Program-made: the position numbers and the translations under genes
Notes under the pieces: generated by a model
The model's database searches: none
What the model saw: only the letters and a program-made list of their open reading frames with translations
Told to the model about the DNA's origin: nothing
Source: Gnetum montanum
Taxonomy: Eukaryota; Streptophyta; Gnetopsida; Gnetales; Gnetaceae
Assembly (NCBI GenBank): GCA_015680685.1
Contig: MNCI01023529.1
Span: 180,425 to 244,424, forward strand
Direction of reading: 5' to 3'
DNA: 64,000 bases
In this document: in pieces, positions 1-11,219 of the stretch
How the letters are laid out: the number at the start of each line of letters is the position of its first letter
Position numbering within the stretch: the stretch's first letter is position 1

Positions 1-336
1 AGGTCCTCCAGAAGGACCATCCTCAATCATGAGCAGTCCCTCATCAATGTCCTCCATAAAAGCTACTACCCCATTCGAAGATCCTGGCAACATGATCTCA
101 AGCACGCTCCATGCTAACTGATCGGTTAAGTGAGACCATATTATCATGTTGAATCTCTCTAGCATGAAAGGAAGAAACTCGCTAACACCCATTCTAAACC
201 ATACCCCATTTTGACCAACGATCATATCATGAGCAGGTTCATTAGAATCAATGGGCCCAAACCACGCCAAAACCCTGACAAGCTCCACCACTAGGAGGAA
301 AGGTTTGGGATGCCTGCATGTACTCAAGAACCAGGG
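1..336 (-). pseudogene. FCP1/HAD-type phosphatase-like fragment, cut by window edge
   Basis: On the minus strand the frame from 336 down to 1 is open for 112 codons and leaves the window; a TAA (337-339) lies just upstream. The order of motifs resembles the FCP1/SCP (NLI-interacting factor) branch of HAD phosphatases. A hydrophobic strand (KPFLLVVELVRVLAWFGP) sits where the DxDxT/V nucleophile strand should be. About 25 residues later come MGVSEFLPFMLERF and MIIWSHLTDQ, like the family's RPGVxEFLxxxxxxF and IWTSxxxxxA. The first motif reads VELVRVL rather than VDLDGVL, so both catalytic aspartates are replaced and activity is unlikely. There is no ATG near the open end, so this is probably an internal exon or captured fragment. 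The motif match was made from memory and is moderate. It stands out because most other coding DNA here is full of stops. Confidence 0.45.
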
Positions 337-759
337 TTAATAAGCCATGTAAAAATAAGGTTCTACACTAGGGGCCAACACTTCGAAAAATTTCCAGCAT
401 CACACTCAGCGTGCAGACCCTGCATGTTGGAAAACTTAGTGTATAGACCCTGCACGCTGGACACTGGAACGTGACCACACTAACCCCACGCGCTGAGTAT
501 TTTGACCCCATCCTTCATGCTACAGAAACCTTATGCTATGGAAAAATTTATGCTACACGATGGAAAAATTGATAGGAACAGTAGGCAAAAATAGAAATTT
601 CGACAAAGGATCAGAGCCTACCTGCACGATGATTCTAACCATGAGTGAATCCTGGGCCTAGGCAAACACTGGAGCATTACTTCACTCTCTTCGATGATGG
701 TCAAGCTAGGCGTCTTCCTCCCCTGGCCTTTCACTTACTTGCCCTTGCTCATCGTTACA

Positions 760-951
760 TTTATGCTTCGAACCCTGCACGCTGGGGTTTCGTCCCTGCA
801 TGCCGTGTTTACGCTCCGAACCCTACACGCTGGGGTTTTGTCCCTGCATGCCGCATTCACGCTGTGAACCCTTCACGTTGGGGTTTTGCCCCTGCACACT
901 GCATTTACGCTACGAACCCTTCAAGCTGGGGTTTCTTCCCTGCATAATTAA
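760..951 (+). repeat. 48-bp tandem array, four units
   Basis: Units start at 760, 808, 856 and 904, each beginning TTTAYGCT or TTCACGCT and containing GAACCCTNCACGCTGGGGTTT. The unit is a multiple of three, so one frame reads a 16-residue repeat of the type NPxRWGFVPACRxYA. Because it lies in LTR-like DNA with no other coding sign, this is treated as a non-coding minisatellite. Confidence 0.8.
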
Positions 952-1358
952 CATACTAGGAAATAATGAAAAACAAAACAGGGATACAGCAAAAACTAGA
1001 GGAACTATCTCAGTAATGGACATCATAAAGAAAGAATATAGTGAGCTAGGCTCACGCTGGGGCCTCGACCCTGTATGCTAGGGTTTGAACCCTTACCCTC
1101 ACATTCACATTGCACGTCCACATCCCACATTCATGCTCAAGGTCTCGCTGAATCCTGCCACTCAACTCGCTGCACCCCAATCTATACCACCCTTGTCGTC
1201 ACCACTGTGCCACACCTGTGCTTGCCCCTACCTACACTACCTGATATTCACCCCGGTATACACTGCAAAATAGGTTCACGCTTGAGCTTTGGGGGTTCAC
1301 GCTGGGACATTCACAGTCAAACTCAGTCACTGGCTACCCTGTGGTTCACGCTAACTCC

Positions 1359-1366
1359 TATTTATA
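1359..1366 (-). promoter_or_regulatory. TATA-like box (TATAAATA), minus strand
   Basis: The reverse complement reads GTATAAATAGG, a good plant TATA match, next to a homopolymer run (G on this strand). It could be the promoter of an unassigned minus-strand LTR. No start site or transcript can be seen. Confidence 0.3.
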
Positions 1367-1571
1367 CTGCCCCCCCCCCATGTCAAATACGTCGATGGCG
1401 CCTTTAAATAATTTTTTTCAATTAGTTCAAAAATTAACCAAAATACAAAGAATGTGTAAATACATAGGAACAAAGCAAAAGCAAAGATAATGAACAAAAA
1501 AAAAGTAGAGGTAGTGATTTACTGGGATGAACACTACCCACATGAAATATTCTCTTACGAAGTAACTCCTA

Positions 1572-1861
1572 TTGCCTATACTAAACATTTTAACGCAAAC
1601 TCCTTATCTGATAGTCTCACACTTGATAACAATTACAAATCGTACAATGAACCAGACATCATAAACGAACAACAATTAGCTCGATAAGGCCTTAAACTAC
1701 CGTGATCAGCCCAGTGTTGCCTATACTAAACATTTTAATGCAAACTCCTTATCTGATAGTCTCACACTCGATAATGATTACAAATCATACAATCAACTAG
1801 ACATCATAAACGAATAGCAATCGGCCCAGTAAGGCCTTAAACTACTGTGATCGGCCTGGTA
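1572..1861 (+). repeat. 145-bp direct duplication
   Basis: The block beginning TTGCCTATACTAAACATTTTA at 1572 recurs at 1717 with only a few changes. Both copies end in the AAGGCCTTAAACTAC word that seeds the following array, so the duplication carries array units with it. The first copy contains a 65-codon open frame that the second does not keep, so it is not considered a gene. Confidence 0.8.
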
Positions 1862-2050
1862 AGGCCTTAAACTACAGTGATCGGCCTGGTAAGATCTTAA
1901 ACTACAGTGATTGGCCTAGTAAGGCCTTAAACTACCGCGATTGACCCGATAAGGCCTTAAACTACCGCGATCAGCCCGGTAAGGCCTTAAACTGCCATGA
2001 TCAGTCTATTATGACTATAAACTGACAAGCATGGCCTAGTAAGGCCCTAA
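1836..2050 (+). repeat. 30-bp tandem array before pol (intron position), element A
   Basis: About seven units of roughly CGGCCTGGTAAGGCCTTAAA plus CTACNGTGAT. The core AAGGCCTTAAACT matches the GGCCTAAAACT core of arrays at 30090-30435, 40618-40812 and 56421-56520, each of which follows a protease region. Its place just upstream of an acceptor-like site suggests it lies in an intron between protease and RT. Confidence 0.8.
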
Positions 2051-2160
2051 ACTGCCCTGCGTCTGGGTACAACGGTAAATTACCATCACACACCTTAGTC
2101 CAATTAGATGCATAAACACATAAATTACTTACATCCAAAAATAACCAACCATCAGATTAA

Positions 2161-2183
2161 CGTTGCTCACTATTTATTAGCAG
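2161..2183 (+). promoter_or_regulatory. Candidate 3' splice site before pol of element A
   Basis: A TTGCTCACTATTTATTAGCAG stretch ends in CAG at 2181-2183, 11 bases before the ATG at 2195 that opens the pol frame. Element B has a comparable TTTTGTAG at the same relative place. Ogre-type Tat elements are known to splice an intron between protease and RT; that this is such a site is inference. Confidence 0.45.
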
Positions 2184-2194
2184 GAGCAAACATC

Positions 2195-5100
2195 ATGGAC
2201 AGCAAGCAATTATTCTTACCACTGTCTATCAATGGACCGAATGGAATGATCACCTAAGAAATCAACATGGAGTCTATTGATTTAGGCTCAATGACAAACG
2301 ACACTTTTGTGGCATCAACTCAACAAACGCTAGATTGTTTTGAAACAATGACCAAGACTATGGACCAAGAAGCTGACAGCATTACCGAAGATCCCTTGGT
2401 TGAAGTGCTCATTACTGTGCCAAATGGCGAAGTTAAAATCCTAAAACTAAGTACATTGTTAAGCCCGCAATTAGCCAATGACATAGCACAAATGCATAAA
2501 AACAACATAAAAGCATTCGCTTGGTCTTACACTAACATGCCTGGGTTAGACCCTCGAATAGTCTAGCACAACATTATACTTGATCCCAAGTTAAGAACAG
2601 TAAAACAAAAAGCACAAAAGGTTAAGCCTGAGGTAGAATTGGCAGTCCACAATGAAATCACCAAACTTTATCAGGCTGGTTTCATTCGTGCTGTTGAGTA
2701 TGCTGATTGGGTATCAAACGTGTTCATTGTCCCAAAGAAGAATAGAAGCATTCACCTATGCATTGACTTTCGGGACCTCAATGTTGCGACCATAAAAGAT
2801 GATTTCCCCTTACCTAGCATTGATCAACTAGTTAACTCGACCGCTGGGCATGCCTTGTTATCTTTTATGGATGGATTTTCAGGATATAACCAAATTCGGA
2901 TTAACCCTAAACATCAACTTAGGATGACCTTCATGACACCATGGGGGACTTTTTGCTACACGATGATGCCATTCGATCTCAAGAATGTCGGTGCTACACA
3001 CCAAAGAGCGAGGAAATTTATCTTTAGTGATTATATCTTCAACTTGCTCAATGACTATGTGGATGATATCATGGTTAAATCAAAGACATCGGAACAACAC
3101 ATACAAGATCTTGACTTGGTACTAAAGCATTGTTTAAAATATGAGCTGAGACTTAACCCAAAGAAATATGTCTTTGGAGTCAAAACAGGCAAAATGCTTA
3201 GATTCATAGCCTCGGAAGTAGGGATACGAGTAGACCTCGATAAGGTTAAGGCCATAACAAACTTGAAACCACCTGGCAACCTCACCGAACTTCACGATCT
3301 TCAAGGTAGATTACAATTCATTAGCCAATTCATAGAGAAACTGACAGACAAGTTGAGCCCTATGCAGCATCTATTGTGCAAGAACGTCCATTTTGAATGG
3401 ACTTCACAATGCTATGAAGCATTTGACAACATCAAAACAGCACTGGCTCAACTACCCATAGTTTATCCACCTCAAAACGATAAACCATTTTACATTTACC
3501 TTGCCACTTCAGATTCGTCAATCGTGTCTATGCTTTGCCATAAATGAGATGATGGAACTGAAGTCCCTATTTATTACTTAAGCCATGTATTAGTATCCCA
3601 TGAGAAGAGGTACAACGAGGTGGAAAGGTAATGCTTAGCCCTTGTCTTTTCCTTAAAGAAATGGAAACATTACCTCTTTCATAACCAAGTCAATATAATC
3701 TACAAGGATAATGTACTCAGAGCCATCATAAGAAACATTTATGAGTCAAGTAGAATAGCTCGTTGGAAAGCCATGATAGCTGAGTTTGATCTACACTATG
3801 TAGCGCAATCATCAGTTAAGGGTCAAGCCATAGCAAATCAAATGACTGCATCACCAATGCACGATCAGGAAATGATAGAGCCAGAATTCCCTAATGAAAA
3901 TGTGAGTGCAATAGACATAGTACCCAACAACTACAATGCCATTTTGAACTTTGATGGAGCATCCACCTCTCGAGGGGGAAGTGCTGCCATTGTCATCACC
4001 TATCCCTCCGGGGAGATTTGACCCTTTGCTTATCGTTTTAACTTTCACTGTACCAACAACGTAGCAGAGTACGAAGCTCTCCTTAGAGGTCTCATGGCAG
4101 CACTAGCTTTAGACATCACATGACTGGTAGTCAAAGGTGACTCACAATTAGTTTTAAATCAAGTCACAAATGTTTATGCATGCATAACACAACACTTACA
4201 ACCATACTATGATTTGACTAAGCACCTACTAAAGAGATTCGAAAATATAGATGTGCAACATGTTTCCAGAAATGATAACATCATTGTAGATGCACTTGCC
4301 ATGTTAGCTCTAAACATACCACCAAACATGTTCCACATGTTGCCTAGTGCTATAATTAGTTGTACTAAACCCATAACTAATACTCCCGATGAATTACCGA
4401 TTGCATCCATTAGTACAATGTAGGCTGTAGAATGGTACGATGACATAAAGGAGTACCTTTTACATGGTGAACTGCCTCAACATTTGACGAATGCACAAAA
4501 GGACGTAGTATGTCGTCGATCCTACAAAGGCATCTTGTTAACATGCGTTAGTAGCACTGATGGCTGAACCATTGACGAGCAAGTACATGATGGACTATAC
4601 GGAGGGCACATAGCACCCAAAGCAATGGCAACAAAAATAAGATGTTTAGGCTATTATTGGCCACACATGGAGTACGATTGTTTCTCCAAGGCCAAAACTT
4701 GTAGTATCTATCAAAAACATAGAAATTTGATACATGTTCCACCAAATGAACTGCATACAGCACAACTCACCTGGCCTTTCCAGAAGTGGGGGTTAGACAT
4801 TATTGGACCGATAACTCCCCTATCTTCTATAGGACATAGCTTTATCATAACCGTGACAGAATATTTCAAAAAATGGGTAGAAGCTATTCCCCTTAGAAAG
4901 ACCACATCCAAACACGTATGCAACTTCATTCTAGAAAACATCGTGACCCGCTTTGGCATTCCAATGACCATCATCACTGATAACAGGCCATAGTTCAGCA
5001 GTGTCGAAACTAGAACTTTCTGTGAAAGCCTGGGGATCAAACATTCATTCTCATCCCCTTACTACCCTCAAAGCAATGAACAAGCCAAAGCTACAAATAA

Positions 5101-5628
5101 GATCATCATCACAGTGCTCAAAAGGATGCTAACTCAGAGCAAGAAAAAATGGCATGAACAGTTAGTATACGCACTATGGGCTTATCGCACTATGCATCGG
5201 ACCTCCACAGGTAAAACACCATATAGCCTTGTTTATGGTTCAGAAGTTGTTTTACCTTTGGAGTTGTAGGTACCATTGTTAAGGATCACATTATCCAAAC
5301 TCCTCGACAAAGGTCAAAACAATGACTTGCGCATTATTGACTTGGACTCGGTAGAGGAGGAATGCACACGTGTACTCAATCAGATTGAATGGTACCAAAA
5401 GCAACAATGATAGTGCCATCGACACGATATTCATAAATGCCCAATCAAGGAAGGCAACCTTGTACTCAAGCCGTTCGGGAACACCTGGACAAATTCTCAG
5501 CCAACTAGGAAGGGCCCTACTTCGTCACCAAAGCGTACGACAATGGAGCATTTAAACTAGCTAACATGGAAGGAAATGAGCTTGCACATCCAACCAATCA
5601 TTTGTACTTGAAAACATTCTATGTTTGA
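2195..5628 (+). pseudogene. pol: Element A pol: RT, RNase H, archaeal RNase H, integrase (stops)
   Basis: One frame runs from ATG 2195 to about 5505, interrupted by roughly ten stops but no frameshift. A one-base loss near 5505-5510 shifts the last ~40 codons, which end at TGA 5626-5628. RT spans about 2639-3280 with an intact YVDD box near 3055. A decayed first RNase H follows at about 3440-3830. The second, archaeal-type RNase H (3935-4330) shows its acidic set: FDGAST, AEYEALLRG, KGDSQL and a late VDALA. Integrase has a decayed zinc finger near 4560-4720, then LDIIGP and TDN, but the catalytic glutamate position reads AKATNK instead of AEATNK. The C-terminal GPYFVTKAYDNGAFKL block is present. 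Stops at 2564, 3545, 3629, 4019, 4421 and 4991 are the kind produced by C-to-T change. It would have copied and integrated the element; it is now defective. Confidence 0.85.
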
Positions 5629-5639
5629 GCATGAACTCA

Positions 5640-6190
5640 GCTACGTGCTCGTCCTAGAATCATGACGATAAACTGATACCACAACTCGTCCTGGGATCAT
5701 GACAACAAACTAATACCACATCTCATCCTAGAATCATGATGATAAACTGATACCACAGCTCATCCTGGAGTCATGATGATAAACTGATACCAAAGCTCAT
5801 CCTGAAATCATGATGATAAACTGATACCACAACTCGTCCTGGAATCATGATGATAAACTGATACCATAGCTCGTCCTGGAATCATGACGATAAAATGATA
5901 CCACGGCTCGTCCTAGAATCATGACGATAAACTGATATCATAGCTCATCCTGGAATCATGAAGATAAATTGATACCATAGCTCATCCTGAAATCATGATG
6001 ATAAACTGATACCACAACTGGTCCTGGAATCATGACGATAAACTGATACCATAGCTCATCCTGGAATCATGACAATAAACTAATACCATAGCTCATCTTG
6101 AAATCATGACAATAAATTAATACCATAGCATGTCCTGGAATCACGATGGTAAACTGATACCATAGCATGTCCACAATGACAATAAACTAG
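5640..6190 (+). repeat. 37-bp tandem array in the 3'UTR of element A
   Basis: About 14 units of AGCTCRTCCTGGAATCATGA then YGATAAACTGATACCAC, starting a few bases after the integrase stop. Variation among units is low compared with the other arrays. Arrays after integrase are typical of the hypervariable 3'UTR of Tat elements. The AAACTG word links it to the array before pol. Confidence 0.85.
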
Positions 6191-7258
6191 CATCCATCTA
6201 GTACAACATCAAACTGCCAAAGTTTCGTTCGCCAAAGTCCGCTAAGACTATAAACTGGTTTGCCTCTCCATAGTCCACCAAGAATATAAACTAGCAATGT
6301 ACCATCTACCACGACACTAAATTGGCAACGTCCAATGGGTTATGATGTAAAACTAACCCACAATAATCCACTACAACTATAAACTGACAGCTTCATCTCT
6401 TGCCACTCGATCTGTTGCTGCATTCGAACTTTATCAGAGCCGATGCCTTACTCATCATCAATTGATCTTCATAACATTGCTGCCATGCATGTTCAGTGCC
6501 TGAAATCTCATCTAGTGCCTTTGTCCCATTAGTTGCTATTCAAATCTATCACTAATTCACTTGTGATTTTCTTGTCTTCTTGGAGTTGTGTTTGTAGGAT
6601 GACACTTAGCAGTGTTCGTACGAGAATTCACTTCATCACAACAGCAAGGTACCATATTTTTTCTAACACATGTAACCAGGTTAATCAAGCCATTCACTAG
6701 TACATCCCCATTTCCTGTTATACCTCCCATCTATTCTTCAACATACTCTACTCAGCTACACCCCTGATATACCCGATGCACCCAAAACTTTGAGCACACC
6801 GTTACACACTGCAACACTTTTAAGCAGTTGCAACACACAACATGGCACTTGAACATGCAGAGGCCCCGTTCCTCCAAAGAACATAAAACATCATCACGTG
6901 GCTTTGGTGATGCCAACAAGTCCTCTTAAACACTAAACAAGAGTCTTGTTCTGCCAAAGGATGTACATCTCATGCCTTGGTCCCAAGTATGCTAGACAAT
7001 GGCTATTGACAAGGATCAACATGACCCGTATACACCAGAGCATCTCCGTCATCATGCACAATCCCTTGATCAATTCTCTATCCCCACGATTTTCATCTCC
7101 CTATCCAACTACAAATTTCATTTCCCCAATCACATGTACTACTGAACTCGGTGCAATGACATCTGGCCAAGTGCCAAAGGACAATCTTTTTACCAAGTTG
7201 CTTGTGGTGTTTTGTACTTCTTTGTCGACGCTTCTCAGGTTGATTCCTCCAAGCGTCA
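6191..7258 (+). other. 3'UTR of element A
   Basis: Non-coding. The first ~190 bases hold degraded array words (TAAACTGG, TAAACTAG). A block at 6545-6655 is shared with elements B and D. The last ~100 bases before the polypurine tract resemble the same stretch in D (45290-45371) and E (58905-58990). A 126-codon open frame at 6946-7326 crosses the LTR boundary and is not taken as a gene. Confidence 0.6.
6545..6655 (+). other. Conserved 3'UTR block with splice-like borders (A copy)
   Basis: TTTTCTTGTCTTCTTGGAGTT leads into GTGTTTGTAG and then GATGACAC. About 50 bases later comes AAGGTACC. Element D (44505-44593) and element B (minus strand, 10625-10515) carry the same words, ending in GTAGGAAGTCACC and GTAAGTCACC. 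The borders look like acceptor and donor sites flanking a 40-50 base segment. Function unknown. Confidence 0.5.
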
Positions 7259-7273
7259 ACAAAGAGGGGCCAA
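7259..7273 (+). promoter_or_regulatory. Polypurine tract of element A
   Basis: ACAAAGAGGGGCCAA directly precedes the TGAAACACCAC that opens the 3' LTR. The same arrangement is seen at 45372-45390, 58991-59005 and, reversed, 9730-9748. This is where plus-strand DNA synthesis is primed in LTR retrotransposons. Confidence 0.7.
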
Positions 7274-8575
7274 TGAAACACCACAAAATTCCAAGCTTAG
7301 TACTTCTCCAACAAGAATCGAGCTAAAATCATGATGCTCCCCACCATGACTAAAGCTTGACGACCTTACGGATAGCTTCAAACGAAGTCAAACTAAGCAA
7401 GAAATGGTTCCCTAGGATCCACAAGAGACTACGGTGACATCAGGCATCAAACATGGCAAATTTGGAGCTCAAAATACTTAGTTTTCACTAATTATGTGGT
7501 GTACATGCCCAGCGTATATGCCTAGCATGCATGCCCAGCATGCACATCCAGCATGCACATCCAGCGTGCACGCCAACATGCATCATCTAGCGTGCACATC
7601 CAGCATGCACGCCTAGCGTACATGCCCAGTGTGCATCATCCAACGTGCATCACAACATACACCAGTTGAAGCCTTCCCAAAACCATGTCGGATCAAGTCC
7701 GACCAAGCTGAGCATCCACAGGCAGTATTCCCATGACATCTGAGCTCAAATCCGAGAACCAAATTGGATACTTCCTACTGTAACAATAGTTTGTAAAATG
7801 AATTCTTTTGTTTTAGTCAAGTCTGTATGCTAAGTTCACATACCCAGCATGTACACGCCAGCGTGCAGCAACACATGCTGGCATAGAGCACGCTACATCA
7901 TTATAATATTCTTTGCACCCAGGCAACCCAACCACCTATCATCCAACTAGAAATTCTTTCATCCATGGCCACTCATACCTTTCCAGATCTGAATCCAGCG
8001 CTCAAAAAATCTCATAAAAACCCCAATTTTTCATTAGATGGGGGGGGGGGTTGGCAATTTTTGAGGAAAACCAGAAACAAAAACGAGAGAACGCCGAGAA
8101 AATCGCTGGACTTTGACCCTGTAGGTTGAGCATACAGCCTTCACACTGTGCCTGTAGCCTACACTAGCATACCATCACCCCTCCACATCCACCGGGGCTC
8201 TTCATCTGCCTTGTGTCAGATCCACAACTACGTCTAAACCGGTGCATTGTAACTTTCATTATGCAATAATATTGCTACATTTTTTGCTAATATTTATTAC
8301 AGTTTTTTTTCGTATTTGTTTACCTCTTGTTTGCATTCCTGCATGCTTGCACTTTGGTTTACATTTATTACACCGTTTACATATAGCCCGACGTATTGCA
8401 CATTGGCACACGTTTGGGGAAATCCTTGTCTGATCCTCGTGCGAACCACCCAAGGTACTTTGCCTTCATCAATTCCAACTCGCCCTCAAGTGAAGGTAGG
8501 GTCTTCTGTACTTGTCTATGGATCTCTCGGTGTTCATTTCATTCCAGCTGTGCACCGACGATTTCAGACAGTACA
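7274..8575 (+). repeat. 3' LTR of element A (right end approximate)
   Basis: It begins TGAAACACCACAAAATTCC right after the polypurine tract. Inside are short tandem words (7496-7670), a G-run at 8041-8050 and an AT-rich stretch near 8270-8310. The right end is placed where the minus-strand LTR family of element B starts, because no paired 5' LTR is available for comparison. Confidence 0.6.
7496..7670 (+). repeat. Short tandem words CAGCATGCACATC in LTR A
   Basis: About ten copies of a 16-19 bp word built on CCAGCRTGCACRYC, several containing the palindrome GCATGC. Single diverged copies recur near 7845-7895. Similar words occur in 400-480 and 765-940. Confidence 0.65.
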
Positions 8576-8577
8576 GT

Positions 8578-9729
8578 AAGAGTGCCAAAGGATGTTAAAA
8601 ATTCTAAAATGCCAAATGCCCTTTTGGTTTGCCAACCCCTAGAATGTTGAGCGTAGGGGCATTTATAAGATTAGGATTAATATCAAATTTAGATCAAGCA
8701 CCACATGGCATGAGGGTAGGTGGGGCTACACTAGATCTAGCTATGCTTCCATGGGAGTAGCAAGTGCTATGCTATGGTGTACCACAACAGATCTCCAAAG
8801 ACTATGCTACCAAGACTACATGTGCCAAAGTTTGAATGATCATAATGAACCTGCAAATAGTGCAAAAATAGTGCAACTTAGAGGCTACACTCCAAGACTA
8901 CATCTTCCCCTTTTTTGAGTAGGGTCAAGCATAGGTACAATTTGGGGGACCAATAGGGGGTGAGAAAAAGATACAAGTTTCTAATCTTACTTATCAAAGG
9001 AATGTTAGAGTTGAGATGAAGGTTGATGCTAAAATCTAGAGACTTTTGGAGGTTTTCAAAGGCTTCTCTGTAGTGCTACACTGGCTACGCTCTCGAGCAT
9101 AGCATAACACTTACTTAAATTTTGCAAAATTGAATGTCTAGCATTGGTTACACTAGATATTCTCTAGAGCATAGTAGGGATACTTAGAAAAACCTGATAG
9201 AATCTACAATTTTTCTTCATGCTATGCTGGCTATGCTCTGGGTTGTAGTAGGAGGGGTAACCTTAGAAATTAGAAAATCTATCAAATTGTTCCTCCATTT
9301 TGAGCTATCTTGATAGCTACTAGCTTAACACTTAGGCAAATTGGCCATTGAAATATGTGCTAAGTGGGCTACACTCTAGAGGATAGCAGCCTCAGGAGTT
9401 AGAAAATTTATAGAACTATTTCTTCCATCCCAAGTCATCCTAACAATTTCTGGCTTGGCACTTAAGCAAACTAGCCATAGAAATGTGTGCTACACTGGCT
9501 ATGCTCTAGAGCATAGTAGGCAGAGTGAGAGCATATCACAATACTTAGAAAATTTTTGTGTAATTGCAATTGACACTTAGAAAATATTACAAAACAAGCC
9601 CTATGATGCATTTTATGTTGGCTATGCTGGGGAGTGTAGCACCAACACTTAGAAGAATTTGCCAAGTTTTGACACTTAGAAGAAAAATTTATAGTTAAAG
9701 TGTTGAAGCTTGAAATTGGTGGTGTTTCA
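8578..9729 (-). repeat. 3' LTR of element B, truncated
   Basis: Similar to LTRs at 25305-27542, 34389-36460 and 37590-39757: shared TGCCAAAGGATG, CCAACCCCTA and TTATAAATGCCCC words, and many units of GCTATGCTCTAGAGCATAG followed by CACTTAGAAAATTT. It starts TGAAACACC at 9729. The downstream side stops abruptly at about 8578 against the LTR of element A, so the end is lost. Confidence 0.75.
8661..8668 (-). promoter_or_regulatory. TATA box of element B LTR
   Basis: The minus strand reads CTTATAAATGCCCC. The same box lies at equivalent places in the LTRs of C1 (26470-26478), C2 (35554-35561) and C3 (38700-38707), about 1 kb from the LTR start. Confidence 0.6.
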
Positions 9730-9748
9730 TTGGCCCCTCTTTGTTGAC
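9730..9748 (-). promoter_or_regulatory. Polypurine tract of element B
   Basis: The minus strand reads GTCAACAAAGAGGGGCCAA immediately before the LTR start, nearly identical to element A at 7256-7273. Confidence 0.75.
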
Positions 9749-11219
9749 ATCTAGAGGAGTAGCCTAGGAGACATCAACAAAGAATAAAAAACACCATGGA
9801 AAACGTGACACCAACATTGCTTATTAGTACCTGATTAGACAACACTTCACCATGCTTGAGAGTGCTACGAGAATAAAGTATGATACGGAGCATGTAAAGG
9901 AGATGGACCAAGGGACAAAAAGTGGTAGGGATGCCCATTGTGGATGTGGTTGTAGGATGCAACACCATGATGGCTTGTCACCAAATCATGATCCCTTGTT
10001 GAAGCACTTATGAGGGAGTCAACATATGAAGATGAATTGCCCTTGAAATTTTAACCTCTCATTGGAGTGCTTGTGAGATGGTCAATGTAGGGTTGGACCA
10101 ATTGCAAAACAACAGCTTTGCTATTTTTGCTAGGGCCCTTATTTTTTTTCTTGCTGGGATGCTTTGCTATGTTTGTCATTAGGTGGACTACATGCAACCC
10201 AACAAGCTTTTCTTAGAGGCAACTACGTCACATCTCTAGGATAGGTGTTTCCTCCCTAAGATGTGTTGTGTTACATTTTCTCAAGCTTTGACTAGCCTAC
10301 AAAGGTTTCGCATGGGATGAGTTGCATTATGTTTGGGATGGGTTTTTGGGCTAACTAAAAGAAGGATACCATGTGCATCATAGAAGCTTGCTATAAACAT
10401 TTGGGAGATGTGAGGTACAAGAAGGGGTAAATGTGGATAGGCTATGGTAGAGTAAAAGGAATGTGCACTCTTGAGCAGCTTGACGAGTCAAAGAAAATAC
10501 ATTAGAGCAGTGTGGTGACTTACCACTATAGTGAAATGCATCTTTGAATGATTACTGCTAGGGCTTCATCCTACAAATGCAACATAGAGAAAATAAGAAA
10601 ACAACCACACCATGTGAGATGAGAGTGAACTCCTAGTTGCAAGGGCACTACAAGGGTAGTGAGTGCTATGTTAGTTGTAGGTGCATGTAGTGTCCAAAGT
10701 AGGGAAGGCTAGTGTGAGTGCCAAAGCCAACAAGCTACAAAAGCTCTAGTAGCCACATCAAAAGCATGCACCCTAGCAACTAAGGGCATTGGTAGTGTAG
10801 GTGCTTGAGACTCCTCACCAAGGACAGGAGCTTGAAAAACTAGCAACTCAGTAGGGAGCTAAGTTGTTGTATGCTCTTCCTAGCTTAGGCAATGGTGAGG
10901 GCTTGAGGAATGCAGTGCCATGGCTAGGCCACAATACTGTTGGGACTTTAGCAAGTGATGTTGATGGTGAAAGCTTGAACTAGGATGACTAGTGTTGGTG
11001 GCGGAGCTCTAGAAGGTTAGCAAGATGCTTGAAGGCATCTCCAAAGGATCAGGAAAATGCTGAGGGTAGTGGTGCTACAAATGTTCCAAAGGTCTTTTTC
11101 TTGATCACATGAACTCCATTGTAGAACTACAATGCCCTGCCCCACCTTGCCCAAGAGGTGTGGGTAGGCAACGGAGGGTTGGAAGTATTCATGCTTGCTT
11201 GTCCATAGAGTTTTACATG
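9749..11219 (-). other. 3'UTR of element B
   Basis: No coding sign. It contains the conserved splice-like block (minus strand, 10625-10515). The remainder shows no repeat or ORF I can assign. Confidence 0.55.
10515..10625 (-). other. Conserved 3'UTR block with splice-like borders (B copy)
   Basis: The minus strand reads TTTTCTTATTTTCTCTATGTT, then GCATTTGTAG, then GATGAAGCC. It ends in GTGGTAAGTCACCAC, a consensus-like donor, giving a 47-base segment between the borders. Counterparts are at 6545-6655 and 44505-44593. Confidence 0.5.

Larger units (their letters stand above)
337..1440. other. LTR-like non-coding DNA of unassigned element
   Basis: No convincing gene. The stretch repeats short motifs such as CCCTGCACGCTGG and CAGCGTGCAG, the same flavour as the tandem words in the 3' LTR of element A at 7496-7670, so it may be a diverged LTR. 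It holds the 48-bp array at 760-951, a TATA-like box on the minus strand at 1359-1366 and a C-run at 1370-1379. Short open frames across it follow the repeat unit and are not taken as genes. Confidence 0.4.
1441..8575 (+). mobile_element. Element A: Tat-type Ty3/gypsy retrotransposon, gag and 5' LTR missing
   Basis: The order seen is intron-position array, splice-acceptor-like site, pol (RT, RNase H, archaeal-type RNase H, integrase), 37-bp array, 3'UTR, polypurine tract and 3' LTR. A second RNase H with a DGAS motif between the first RNase H and integrase is the hallmark of Tat elements. Gag and protease are not found upstream, so the 5' part is deleted, replaced by the DNA at 337-1440, or outside the window. 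Its pol is the least decayed here. The left boundary is arbitrary; the right one is where similarity to the minus-strand LTR family begins. Confidence 0.75.

Noticed and set aside
1075-1407. Overlapping open frames of 60-110 codons in several frames
   Set aside because: They lie in LTR-like repeat DNA, overlap each other and show no motif or start context.
337-1440. 5' LTR of element A
   Set aside because: Shares short words with the 3' LTR but no alignable TGAAACACCA start or end, so pairing could not be supported.
6946-7326. 126-codon ORF in the 3' end of element A
   Set aside because: It runs across the polypurine tract and into the LTR, which are better explained as element structure.
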